From: an uncultured Lentisphaeria bacterium
Lineage (GTDB): Bacteria; Verrucomicrobiota; Lentisphaeria; Victivallales; Victivallaceae
Direction of reading: 5' to 3'
NCBI GenBank assembly: GCA_903821255.1
Contig: CAIJKT010000922.1
Span: 1 to 6,339 of the forward strand
Length of the DNA: 6,339 bases
The notes beneath the pieces are model-generated. The model was not told the origin of the DNA and did no database searches. It worked only from the letters and a program-made list of their open reading frames with translations. The translations under genes and the position numbers were made by a program. Of this stretch, positions 1-6,339 are shown piece by piece (within the stretch, counting starts at the first letter, position 1; each line of letters begins with the position of its first letter).

Positions 1-2018
1 CCGATCTCGCTGATATTGCCTGACCAGTATGCGTCTTTTGCCTTCAGGTAATGCATCCAGATTTCGGCGTAAGTTTCCCAGAGTACGGCATATTTGTAAA
101 AATGGGTAATATACCGGCGCGCCATCAGGTCCGTGCCCCGGTTGTCCTGATGCAATATTTTCTCAATGCTTTTCCTGGCTGTCTGCAACGCATCGTATTG
201 CTGTTGCATCCGCGCCGCGCTGATAAATTCTTCCGGTGAAATATCCAGTTCGGTCCGTAACTGCGTGTCGGTCAGCTCCATGGCTGATAATTTCATTAAC
301 TTCAAAAGACTTTCCGGGTTTTGAACCATGCCGGCATAGATGCCGCCGGTCATTAACGGCTCCAGATATCTGCCGTTTTCGCCCCAGAGATAGCGGCAGG
401 CGGCAGGAACGAATTTTTGCATGATTATTTCCGGTTCCAGGCTGTCTTTCAACGGCGCAATATAGTATTGGAAAAAATCGCTTCCAGCGTCATTGACATT
501 CCATGCGTAATTGGCGCACAGCATTGCCTGCACCGGATTGACTGCCAACTGGCACATCAGCCCCGGGAACGAATAATAAATAATGTCCCCGCGGTTGCCG
601 AAATAAAAGGTTTTGGAAAAACGGGGATTGGTGGCAAATACCGGAGAGTAGCCGTGCGAACCATTTGAGCCAAATTCAAAATATACTTCAAAGGCGCGAC
701 CTGGAAACAACTTGCGGAATGCCTCAATATCCCTGCGGTATCCCTCCCGGTAGAGCAACGCAATATCGGCTGGAATGCTCTGTTGAATTTTTGCATAAAA
801 GTCCATCAATTTTTTGTGCTCACGGGCGGCAAACGCCGTCGGCATCTTCATCCCCATATTGTTCGGGTAGGTCGGGTCCATCACGATACTGGGACTGTAA
901 GGATACAATGTAAAAACAAATCTCGCGGACGGATTGTCTTTTTTTATTGCCTTATAGAGCAGATTTATAACATTGCGGTCAGCCGCTCCACGGTCGTCGC
1001 CGAACCGTTTTTTGTCATCACTGGAACGGTCGTTCCATTCCGAATAATTTAAGCTGCTAAGGCCGGTATCCACGCCTTCACAGTAAACAAAGTCAAAGCA
1101 GCCGTCTTTGACCCATCCTGAATACATTTTTGCCTGACGCGCCAACAGATCATCACGACCCCATGCCACAAAATCGTCATGATGCCGCTTGGAAATCCTG
1201 ACTCCTTTAAATTCAGGCTTCCCCTGATTTTCGGCGACTGTTCCAACCGACTGATAAGGGAAAATAGAGTTTTGCATATAAAGGAAAATGCCGCGGGCCC
1301 TGGCATAAGCGCTGACTTTTTCAGCCAGTTCCGGTTTCATCTGATTTTTGTACGGCCTGGCAACATTCAATTTGACAGAAAGCATGAAATCCAGTTGATC
1401 TTTGATGCACTCGAAACGCGGTTCTGCAGGCACAGGCTCATTGCCGTACGCAGCCTTGGCGCTAAAGGATGAGCGCAGCCAGCAACTTTCCATGCCGTCA
1501 GTCGCCCGGTAATTGAAGTCAGGCCAGTCGGATATCACCGCCGGCTGCACGGCGGTTTTGCCGTTTGCCGACACTTGCAGCATTTGCCCGAATGTTACCG
1601 CGGCGTATAAGGTTCCCACCGGATCATTGCCGGCTAGAATTATTTTTTCGCGGTCTGCCAGAATGCCGTACCCCTGCTCATTTTTGGGAACTGCCGGAAA
1701 ATCCGGAGGAAGCTGCATTTTGCCGATTTCACCTATCAATAGCGACTTGCCTTGAGCTGACGGTTTGTCCAGCACGGGCAGCGGCTGCCCTCCCAGTTGC
1801 TTCAAGCGCCGGTTGATCCAGTCTGCGGCGATTCTGGCTTGCGGAGCATCCGACTGCAGGACTATGGAAAAACCTTCCAACGGGAATTTTTCCTTACCGA
1901 ATTTCAATTCCCTGGGGGCGGGAATGATTAAGAGGGGTTCCGCGGCAATATCGGCGCATGCCAGCAGGCAAAATCCCGCCGCCAGCAATGCCATCATCCA
2001 ACATAGCTTTTTATTCAT
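1..2018 (-). CDS. Secreted GH20/GH84-like glycoside hydrolase family protein (3' end outside window)
   Basis: The frame is open from ATG at 2018 to the left edge, giving 672 codons without a stop; the C-terminus is missing. Residues 1-26 are an export signal: MNKK, a hydrophobic core, then LLAC (18-21), which could be a lipobox, or a signal-peptidase I site near A22 or A26. Residues about 29-160 resemble the GH20b-type N-terminal domain of beta-hexosaminidases: IIPAPREL near the start and DPVGTLYAAVTFGQML near the end. The join DWPDFNYR (D164-W165-P166) is the usual entry to a TIM barrel, followed by KLNVARPY and YARARGIFLY (238-247). The segment FVYCEGVD (C313, E314) sits where GH84 has Asp-Asp and GH20 Asp-Glu, so activity is uncertain. 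NP (494-495) and YAWN (504-507) are followed by a helix-rich region, as in GH84 and DUF4838-type proteins. It probably acts on a polysaccharide or glycoprotein outside the cytoplasm. The family is inferred from recognised patterns; the substrate is unknown. Confidence 0.72.
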   Translation of the reverse strand, partial: MNKKLCWMMALLAAGFCLLACADIAAEPLLIIPAPRELKFGKEKFPLEGFSIVLQSDAPQARIAADWINRRLKQLGGQPLPVLDKPSAQGKSLLIGEIGKMQLPPDFPAVPKNEQGYGILADREKIILAGNDPVGTLYAAVTFGQMLQVSANGKTAVQPAVISDWPDFNYRATDGMESCWLRSSFSAKAAYGNEPVPAEPRFECIKDQLDFMLSVKLNVARPYKNQMKPELAEKVSAYARARGIFLYMQNSIFPYQSVGTVAENQGKPEFKGVRISKRHHDDFVAWGRDDLLARQAKMYSGWVKDGCFDFVYCEGVDTGLSSLNYSEWNDRSSDDKKRFGDDRGAADRNVINLLYKAIKKDNPSARFVFTLYPYSPSIVMDPTYPNNMGMKMPTAFAAREHKKLMDFYAKIQQSIPADIALLYREGYRRDIEAFRKLFPGRAFEVYFEFGSNGSHGYSPVFATNPRFSKTFYFGNRGDIIYYSFPGLMCQLAVNPVQAMLCANYAWNVNDAGSDFFQYYIAPLKDSLEPEIIMQKFVPAACRYLWGENGRYLEPLMTGGIYAGMVQNPESLLKLMKLSAMELTDTQLRTELDISPEEFISAARMQQQYDALQTARKSIEKILHQDNRGTDLMARRYITHFYKYAVLWETYAEIWMHYLKAKDAYWSGNISEI

Positions 2019-2027
2019 GCTGCTCTA

Positions 2028-2033
2028 CTCCTT
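2028..2033 (-). promoter_or_regulatory. Ribosome-binding site of the GH-like gene
   Basis: The minus strand reads AAGGAG here, 9 nt before the ATG at 2018. This supports Met1 over the in-frame Met8 and Met9, and Met1 also gives the complete basic N-region of the signal peptide. Confidence 0.8.
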
Positions 2034-2054
2034 TTTGTAATAGATGTTGTCCAA

Positions 2055-2068
2055 TGCAATCCATTGCA
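2055..2068. repeat. Small palindrome in the spacer between the CapA-like and GH-like genes
   Basis: TGCAATCCATTGCA is an inverted repeat with 6-bp arms around 2 nt. It lies in the 71-bp spacer, 21 nt past the CapA-like stop codon and about 35 bp before the next start. No T-tract follows it in the direction of transcription, so it is not a normal intrinsic terminator. It could be an operator or chance; no factor can be named. Confidence 0.4.
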
Positions 2069-2089
2069 GTCGTGAAACTGCGGAGAAAG

Positions 2090-3328
2090 CTATCCGCAGA
2101 TTTGGAGTTTTTGGATTTTGGGGATAAAGGTTTCGGCGGCTTTGACGCGGCTTTCTTCCACTATGCGGAGGTAGTTGGTGATCAACTCATTGTGCGCTTC
2201 ACAGGTGAAGATGTTTCTCAGCGGCATAAACTGTTTAAGCGTTCCTGAATCGCTGTGTTCGATCGGCCAGAGCGCTGAAGTTTTGCGGATATTGCTCAGT
2301 TCGTAGCTTCCGCGCCAGGCACACCAGCCGTCAAAGTAGCGCTGAACCTCATCCGGGTCTTGAAGTATCTTTGAAATTTTCGCCATATATTTGCAGAAGG
2401 CGGCTTTTTTAGCGCCGGTCATGGGAACTATCTTTTCAGGAGTAAAACCGAAAGTGTAAGGGATGATTTCCAAGCCGAACGCCGCCTGTTTGTCGAACGC
2501 CAGTTTGATTATGAACCCGTTCCACCAGAAAGATTCCGGGTTAAATTGCTGCCACGGGATCGGGAAATAGAAATTGCCGGGACAGTAGAAAATCGGAGCA
2601 CCGTTCCACAGTTCAATTCCCTGCGGACAGTGGGCGTGAATATTGATCACCGCATGGGCCCCGGCGTCGGCAAAGGCGCGGCAGGTCTTGATTACCCGAG
2701 GGCTGGGCAGCGGGTTGCGTTCGTTGCCGCCGTGCATAATCACAATCACATGATTCGCTTGGGCGGCAGTTTCTTTAATAAGCCTGATGTTGTTGAGCAG
2801 ATCCAGCGGCGCCGCGCCCGGCTTGTTTTTTCCCGCCGTGCCGAACTCATTTTCCGCGATATTGATAAATGCGATTTTCATTCCTTTTTTATTGACAATC
2901 AGCGGCTTGCTGGCAGCTTCCAGATTTTTGCCTGCACCGACGGTTTTGACACCGTTTTTCTCCAGGATTTCAATGGTTTCCATGACCGGTTCCGGGCCGA
3001 AGTCGCCGATATGGTTATTCGCCAGCGCCGCGATGTCGAAGCCTCCGGCCTTGACAAAATCCATGCACTCCGGCGGACACTTCAGGTTAGGCCCGCTTTT
3101 AATAATCGGCGTTTCGGCGTTGGTCAGCGGAGTCTCAAACTGCACCACGGAAAGATCGCAGTCATCAAGCACAGCTTTGATTTCTGAGAGGATTTTTGAA
3201 GATTTTCCGGCGATAACCGGCGCAATTGCTTTGTCCCACGGACAACAATCCCCGGTAATCAACACCTCAACTTTTTCTTTAGACTGGCTTTTGCGTAAAA
3301 TCTCTTTTCCGTCTTTAAATGTCAACAT
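2090..3328 (-). CDS. CapA family protein (PGA_cap, metallophosphoesterase-like fold)
   Basis: Complete 412-residue protein (ATG 3328, TAG 2090-2092). It carries the ordered motifs of the CapA/PgsA family, which in Bacillus takes part in poly-gamma-glutamate capsule production and has a calcineurin-like phosphoesterase fold: GD (26-27), QFETPLT (63-69), LANNHIGDFG (102-111), HGGNER (199-204), GAHAVINIHAH (223-233) with the HxH pair H231/H233, and FYCPGNFYF (247-255). Several usual residues are changed: HWGxE reads HGGNE, GHHPH reads NIHAH and SLGNF reads CPGNF. The putative metal-binding D27, E65, N105, H106, H199, H231 and H233 are present. Residues about 305-412 are a helical C-terminal extension that I do not recognise. 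The N-terminus is charged, with no signal peptide or membrane segment, unlike classical CapA, so a cytoplasmic location is likely. No capB or capC is nearby, so a capsule role is not supported; a hydrolytic role on an unknown substrate is possible. Confidence 0.9.
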   Translation of the reverse strand: MLTFKDGKEILRKSQSKEKVEVLITGDCCPWDKAIAPVIAGKSSKILSEIKAVLDDCDLSVVQFETPLTNAETPIIKSGPNLKCPPECMDFVKAGGFDIAALANNHIGDFGPEPVMETIEILEKNGVKTVGAGKNLEAASKPLIVNKKGMKIAFINIAENEFGTAGKNKPGAAPLDLLNNIRLIKETAAQANHVIVIMHGGNERNPLPSPRVIKTCRAFADAGAHAVINIHAHCPQGIELWNGAPIFYCPGNFYFPIPWQQFNPESFWWNGFIIKLAFDKQAAFGLEIIPYTFGFTPEKIVPMTGAKKAAFCKYMAKISKILQDPDEVQRYFDGWCAWRGSYELSNIRKTSALWPIEHSDSGTLKQFMPLRNIFTCEAHNELITNYLRIVEESRVKAAETFIPKIQKLQICG

Positions 3329-3333
3329 TGCAT

Positions 3334-3338
3334 CCTCC
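3334..3338 (-). promoter_or_regulatory. Ribosome-binding site of the CapA-like gene
   Basis: The minus strand reads GGAGG, 5 nt before the ATG at 3328. The spacing is short but the core is strong. Another ATG at 3333-3331 overlaps this spacer but is out of frame, so 3328 is the chosen start. Confidence 0.75.
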
Positions 3339-3409
3339 GGCTATTGGTATTAGTTTAGTTTCATATGTTGTTGTACTGCTATTTTAATCGCTCTGGCACA
3401 AGCTTACTG

Positions 3410-3415
3410 ATTATA
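3410..3415 (-). promoter_or_regulatory. Candidate -10 box upstream of the CapA-like gene
   Basis: The minus strand reads TATAAT, preceded by GTG, about 80 bp before the CapA-like start in an AT-rich gap. The hexamer 17 bp upstream (AGGCTT, 3438-3433) is a poor -35. A better -35-like TTGAAA lies at 3480-3475, but its best-spaced -10 is only TTTATT. The location suits a promoter for the CapA-like and GH-like pair, but support is by eye only. The rest of the 3329-3535 gap shows no ORF or RNA gene that I can recognise. Confidence 0.35.
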
Positions 3416-3535
3416 CACATAATTTAGCCATGAAGCCTTTCCGGGAATTTTAATAAAAATCTTTAACTATATATTTTCAAGAATTACATGTTTATATCAT
3501 TCCTGCCATGATAATCTGTCGCTCTCTACATACAT

Positions 3536-3578
3536 TGCGAAATATGGTTGCGCGAAGAGAATGCACCCATATTTCGCA
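3536..3578. terminator. 12-bp perfect inverted repeat just after the beta-helix gene, possible 3'-end hairpin
   Basis: Arms TGCGAAATATGG (3536-3547) and CCATATTTCGCA (3567-3578) are exactly complementary around a 19-nt loop. A further TGC/GCA pairing (3549-3551 with 3563-3565) could lengthen the stem after a one-base mismatch. It begins 15 nt beyond the beta-helix stop codon, the usual place for a terminator or mRNA 3'-stabilising hairpin. Neither strand shows a T-run after the stem, so it is not a canonical intrinsic terminator. The repeat is certain; its role is inferred. Confidence 0.5.
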
Positions 3579-3593
3579 GTTCAGCTATATCCT

Positions 3594-6339
3594 TCATTTA
3601 CCATTTTTTGCAGCGCTTAATTCATCACTGGACAATGCTCTTTTGTATACTCGCAAATCATCAATAATGCCGCTAAAGAAATAATAGCCGTTGCGACAGC
3701 CTATAGCCGCATTACTATTTGACGACAGGTCTCCGCTGAAAAAACCGGAAAAAGATTCAGCAACTCCATCAACATAAATTTTCAGAGATGTTCCTTCGCG
3801 AACAGCAGCAACATGATGCCAATTATTGTCAGAGACAATCGCAGTACTGTTTCTGGATGTATTGTTGTTCAATACTCGCAGTTTCCCAGTATCACTAGCA
3901 ATATAGAATTCTATACCGTCGGAATTATACCCGCTGCCTTTGGAATATATGCCACGGTGAGTAGAACCGGCAGAACCATGCTTTATCCAGGCGCTGATGG
4001 TAAAATCATTACTTCCAAAGCGAAGTCCAGGCGAATCCGGAACAGAAACATAATTACTGGAGCCATTGAAAGAAAGTGCATTCCCGTATTCGCCAGTGAC
4101 TGTGGAGGCCCCGTAAATAGAGCCATCATGTTTATTTCCAGAGCAATCAAAAGCTTTGCTGCCGTACTGTTCATCGAATTTCCAATGTGCTTCCAAGTTG
4201 ATACGGGTTCGTTTCGCCAGAGTTGTTATGTTATCTGCTGATAAGGCTGATTTATATACTCGCAAATCATCAATAATGCCGCTAAAGAAATAGTTGCCGG
4301 CGCGACAACCGATAGTAGCCGTTGTTGAAGCGTTAAAATTGTCGGCAGAAGTGAAAAAGTTGTTATTTACTCCATCTTCGACCCCGTCACGATATAATTT
4401 TATGGCGTTTTCTTCGCGCTTCACAGTCACATGATGCCATGTATTGTCAGCGACACAGGTGTTACCATCTATTGTGGCATATGTCCCGCCTGATTTCCAG
4501 CAGGCAACCCTGAGTCGTCCATTTGGTGCAATATAAAATTCAAAACCTCCATTGGTCAAATATGATCCCTTTGTATAAATTCCCCTGTAAACCGTGGTGC
4601 TGCTGTGATTTATCCATGCGCTGATGGTAAAATCATTGCTTCCCAGGCGCAATTCAGGCGAATCCGGAACCGAAACATATCCAGTGCTGCCGTTTAAACT
4701 TAAAGCGCCCGATCCGACCATTGCGGAGGAAGTTACAGAAGCTCCCCCCTGAAAACTGCCGTTATTATTTCCGGCTGAATCGGAACCGTCACTGTCAAAA
4801 CTCCAGTCAGCAGCAAGCATATTGGAATTTTCGAATGCGCCTAGGTCGGTTTTGCCATCTTTTACAGTAACACAGTCCGGCCAGCCTGCAGGAATTGCTG
4901 TTCCCCGGTTTTTTGCCAGGCTTGTCTCATCAATGCGGAATTTACTGTAAAGTTTGTCGAAGGCTGTCTGGAACAGTTTGGCATAACCGCCGCCGGCAAT
5001 TATATCCGTATAGTTCATGGTGGAGAGAGGATCATAATTTTCCACATCTGAACTATATACATCGGCAGTATCAAATACTGATTGTTCAGTCATGCCTGGA
5101 TAGGCCTGCAAGCTGTTTGTGTCAAGACCGGTATAACTGCACATTGTCTCGAACTGATTCATGTTATAACTCAACTGCTCACTAGTATTTTCAAACATTG
5201 AAATTCGGACATATCCAGAATTGTAAGGTTTCATGTAGAACAGATTATAATTGGAATCAGGACCATTAGGGAAACCATTATAATTCCAATCTACAGGCGA
5301 ACAATCTGTCCTATTTTTCAAATATGAAAAATATCCTTCATAATTGTGGAATCGCATGTGAAAAATATTGTTACGGTATTGAGTGTTGCTGCATGCCGGC
5401 ACTGAATACGGATGATTAACAACGCCTGATGTCATAACAATAGTGTTATTATAGATGTATTTATCACCGTTGTCATTAGGGTGTAAAGCATCACTTCCAG
5501 CCTTATTGAGCGTATGGCATCTGTAGATTATATTTCTGTAGAAATAAAGCGGACCTGTCTGAAAAAATGAAAGACCGATTGCTCCGCATTCATCGTTGTG
5601 GTGCATGATATTGCGATATACTTGCAGATTATATGCAGTTCCTGCATTAGGACGATACTCGGAGGCATTTATCAGTGCGGAAAGGGAATGAGAAAAGATA
5701 TTGTCATGGATTTTTGTTCCTGTGCCATAAGCTAAAATGGCGCTATAGCTGCCGTAAAGAACATTATTATAAATTTCAATTCCAGTGGAATAAAAATCTT
5801 CCAGATCAATCGTATTCCCCCATAGCAGCGTACTTTTGGCGTCATCGTACCAGTAACGCTCCCATAAGCCTTTCTCCTGCATGAAATTATTCCGAATCAC
5901 CGCGTCATTGCACTGCCCTTTTAAATAGACTGCATAATGATTGTTTATGAAATAACAATTTTCAACGGTAAATCCGGTAGCGCCATCAACCAGTACCGCA
6001 AAACCACTAGAGTACTTCAAAATCAGATTGCTTAACTTTACATTATCGCCTGTGCTCGTAACGATCACCAGATTAAATTTCTCAGGAATAGTATAAGTAT
6101 GATTGTCCGGCGAATCCAACCCAGGCGTTCGCACATATAATTTCCCGTTATCCTTATCGTAACGGAAGCGGCCTTCAACTCTTATTTCCTGTTTCATATA
6201 TAAAGGTGGGTAGAGACCTAGAAGATCATTTGCCGGTATGAGGTCGCTATCCTCTCTATACCCCCCGCTATAACCTGAATCAATATATGCAGCCGAAGGC
6301 GTTGGAGGATTGTCATCCCAATATCGCGAATCATGCCGG
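3594..6339 (-). CDS. Right-handed parallel beta-helix protein with two C-terminal LamG domains (5' end outside window)
   Basis: The stop is TGA at 3594-3596 and the frame is open to the right edge, giving 914 visible codons. The ATG at 6197 (visible residue 48) is probably internal: no ribosome-binding site precedes it and the 47 codons before it read as ordinary protein (for example DSGYSGGYREDSDLI). Residues about 48-75 (RFRYDKDNGKLYVRTP) are of the kind that precedes beta-helix domains in bacterial PL/DUF1565-like proteins. Residues about 100-330 hold at least nine beta-helix rungs with Asn-rich turns, such as VENCYFINN, IEIYNNVLY, VYRNIMHH and YRNNIFH. DLGAFE (about 498-503) marks the usual end of such a domain. 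Two LamG_3-like concanavalin A-fold domains follow (about 509-705 and 715-914), each with LNG/FNG-S-x-x-YVSVPDSP, FTISAWI, WHHV and IIDDLRVYK. It is probably an exported polysaccharide-binding or lyase-like protein; no catalytic residues can be assigned. The signal peptide would lie outside the window. It looks more AT-rich than the two genes to its left. Confidence 0.88.
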   Translation of the reverse strand, partial: RHDSRYWDDNPPTPSAAYIDSGYSGGYREDSDLIPANDLLGLYPPLYMKQEIRVEGRFRYDKDNGKLYVRTPGLDSPDNHTYTIPEKFNLVIVTSTGDNVKLSNLILKYSSGFAVLVDGATGFTVENCYFINNHYAVYLKGQCNDAVIRNNFMQEKGLWERYWYDDAKSTLLWGNTIDLEDFYSTGIEIYNNVLYGSYSAILAYGTGTKIHDNIFSHSLSALINASEYRPNAGTAYNLQVYRNIMHHNDECGAIGLSFFQTGPLYFYRNIIYRCHTLNKAGSDALHPNDNGDKYIYNNTIVMTSGVVNHPYSVPACSNTQYRNNIFHMRFHNYEGYFSYLKNRTDCSPVDWNYNGFPNGPDSNYNLFYMKPYNSGYVRISMFENTSEQLSYNMNQFETMCSYTGLDTNSLQAYPGMTEQSVFDTADVYSSDVENYDPLSTMNYTDIIAGGGYAKLFQTAFDKLYSKFRIDETSLAKNRGTAIPAGWPDCVTVKDGKTDLGAFENSNMLAADWSFDSDGSDSAGNNNGSFQGGASVTSSAMVGSGALSLNGSTGYVSVPDSPELRLGSNDFTISAWINHSSTTVYRGIYTKGSYLTNGGFEFYIAPNGRLRVACWKSGGTYATIDGNTCVADNTWHHVTVKREENAIKLYRDGVEDGVNNNFFTSADNFNASTTATIGCRAGNYFFSGIIDDLRVYKSALSADNITTLAKRTRINLEAHWKFDEQYGSKAFDCSGNKHDGSIYGASTVTGEYGNALSFNGSSNYVSVPDSPGLRFGSNDFTISAWIKHGSAGSTHRGIYSKGSGYNSDGIEFYIASDTGKLRVLNNNTSRNSTAIVSDNNWHHVAAVREGTSLKIYVDGVAESFSGFFSGDLSSNSNAAIGCRNGYYFFSGIIDDLRVYKRALSSDELSAAKNGK
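3597..4196 (-). repeat. LamG domain copy 2 (C-terminal) of a tandem duplication
   Basis: About 200 codons homologous to the 4218-4814 segment in both protein and DNA. It includes a 38-nt stretch at 3646-3683 identical to 4255-4292, a 20-nt stretch at 3991-4010 identical to 4618-4637, and a 16-nt stretch at 4028-4043 identical to 4655-4670. The regions between are diverged and contain small length differences, seen as the offset changing from 609 to 627. Confidence 0.9.
4218..4814 (-). repeat. LamG domain copy 1 (N-terminal) of a tandem duplication
   Basis: This copy is joined to the second by a short linker (about KRTRINLEA). It shares the same ordered motifs, and its DNA contains the partner segments of the identical blocks (4255-4292, 4618-4637, 4655-4670). 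The first of these encodes the C-terminal FFSGIIDDLRVY strand region with every synonymous position the same. Confidence 0.9.

Noticed and set aside
1049..1306. Minus-strand ORF of 85 codons
   Set aside because: It overlaps the GH-like gene in another frame of the same strand, with no recognisable features and no ribosome-binding site support.
51..2040. Run of small plus-strand ORFs over the left third of the window
   Set aside because: They are antisense shadows of the 672-codon open frame on the minus strand, which has a signal peptide, a ribosome-binding site and family-like motifs.
2546..3187. Plus-strand ORF of 213 codons
   Set aside because: It lies wholly antisense to the CapA-like gene, whose family motifs are clear. 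Its translation is Arg/Phe/Asp-rich with no recognisable domain.
2787..3353. Plus-strand ORF of 188 codons
   Set aside because: It is another frame antisense to the CapA-like gene and shows no domain; its apparent hydrophobicity comes from the complementary codons.
3481..3503. Imperfect palindrome around ACATGT in the gap
   Set aside because: The arms are short and AT-rich; such symmetry is expected by chance in this composition.
3813..4241. Plus-strand ORF of 142 codons opposite the LamG region
   Set aside because: It is antisense to well-supported LamG coding sequence and has no recognisable domain.
6261..6266. C6 homopolymer as a possible phase-variation tract
   Set aside because: Six bases is too short to be convincing, and the tract simply encodes Gly-Gly in the beta-helix frame.

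Overview
The window is a protein-coding stretch of about 6.3 kb from an uncultured-type or environmental bacterium. All three genes lie on the minus strand, so transcription runs right to left. Their content fits a polysaccharide-degrading member of the PVC group, such as Lentisphaerota, Kiritimatiellota or Planctomycetes: a large beta-helix protein with LamG domains, a CapA-type protein, and a secreted GH20/GH84-like hydrolase. This placement is an inference from protein style only; there is no rRNA or other marker gene.

Layout, in transcription order. (1) 6339 to 3594: the 3' part (914 codons visible) of a gene for a right-handed parallel beta-helix protein ending in two tandem LamG (concanavalin A-like) domains. 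Its reading frame is open to the right edge, so the true start lies outside the window. The Met at 6197 is very probably internal. (2) 3593 to 3329: a 265-bp AT-rich gap with a 12-bp perfect inverted repeat 15 nt after the stop of gene 1, and a TATAAT-like box about 80 bp before gene 2. (3) 3328 to 2090: a complete CapA-family (PGA_cap, metallophosphoesterase-like) gene with no visible signal peptide. (4) 2089 to 2019: a 71-bp spacer with a small palindrome and a good ribosome-binding site. (5) 2018 to 1: a secreted glycoside-hydrolase-like gene (672 codons visible). Its frame runs off the left edge, so its C-terminus is missing.

Genes 2 and 3 are co-oriented and 71 bp apart, with no clear terminator between them, and are probably co-transcribed. 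Gene 1 is separated from them by the only substantial non-coding gap, so it is probably its own unit or the end of an upstream one. Genes 1 and 3 look like exported proteins acting on polysaccharides. How the CapA-like protein relates to them is not clear from sequence.

I found no RNA genes, mobile elements, CRISPR arrays or origins. The window looks like an ordinary carbohydrate-active region rather than a striking new system. The most useful second looks are the non-canonical residues at the expected catalytic site of the hydrolase, the unevenly conserved DNA duplication of the LamG domains, and the hairpin after the beta-helix gene.
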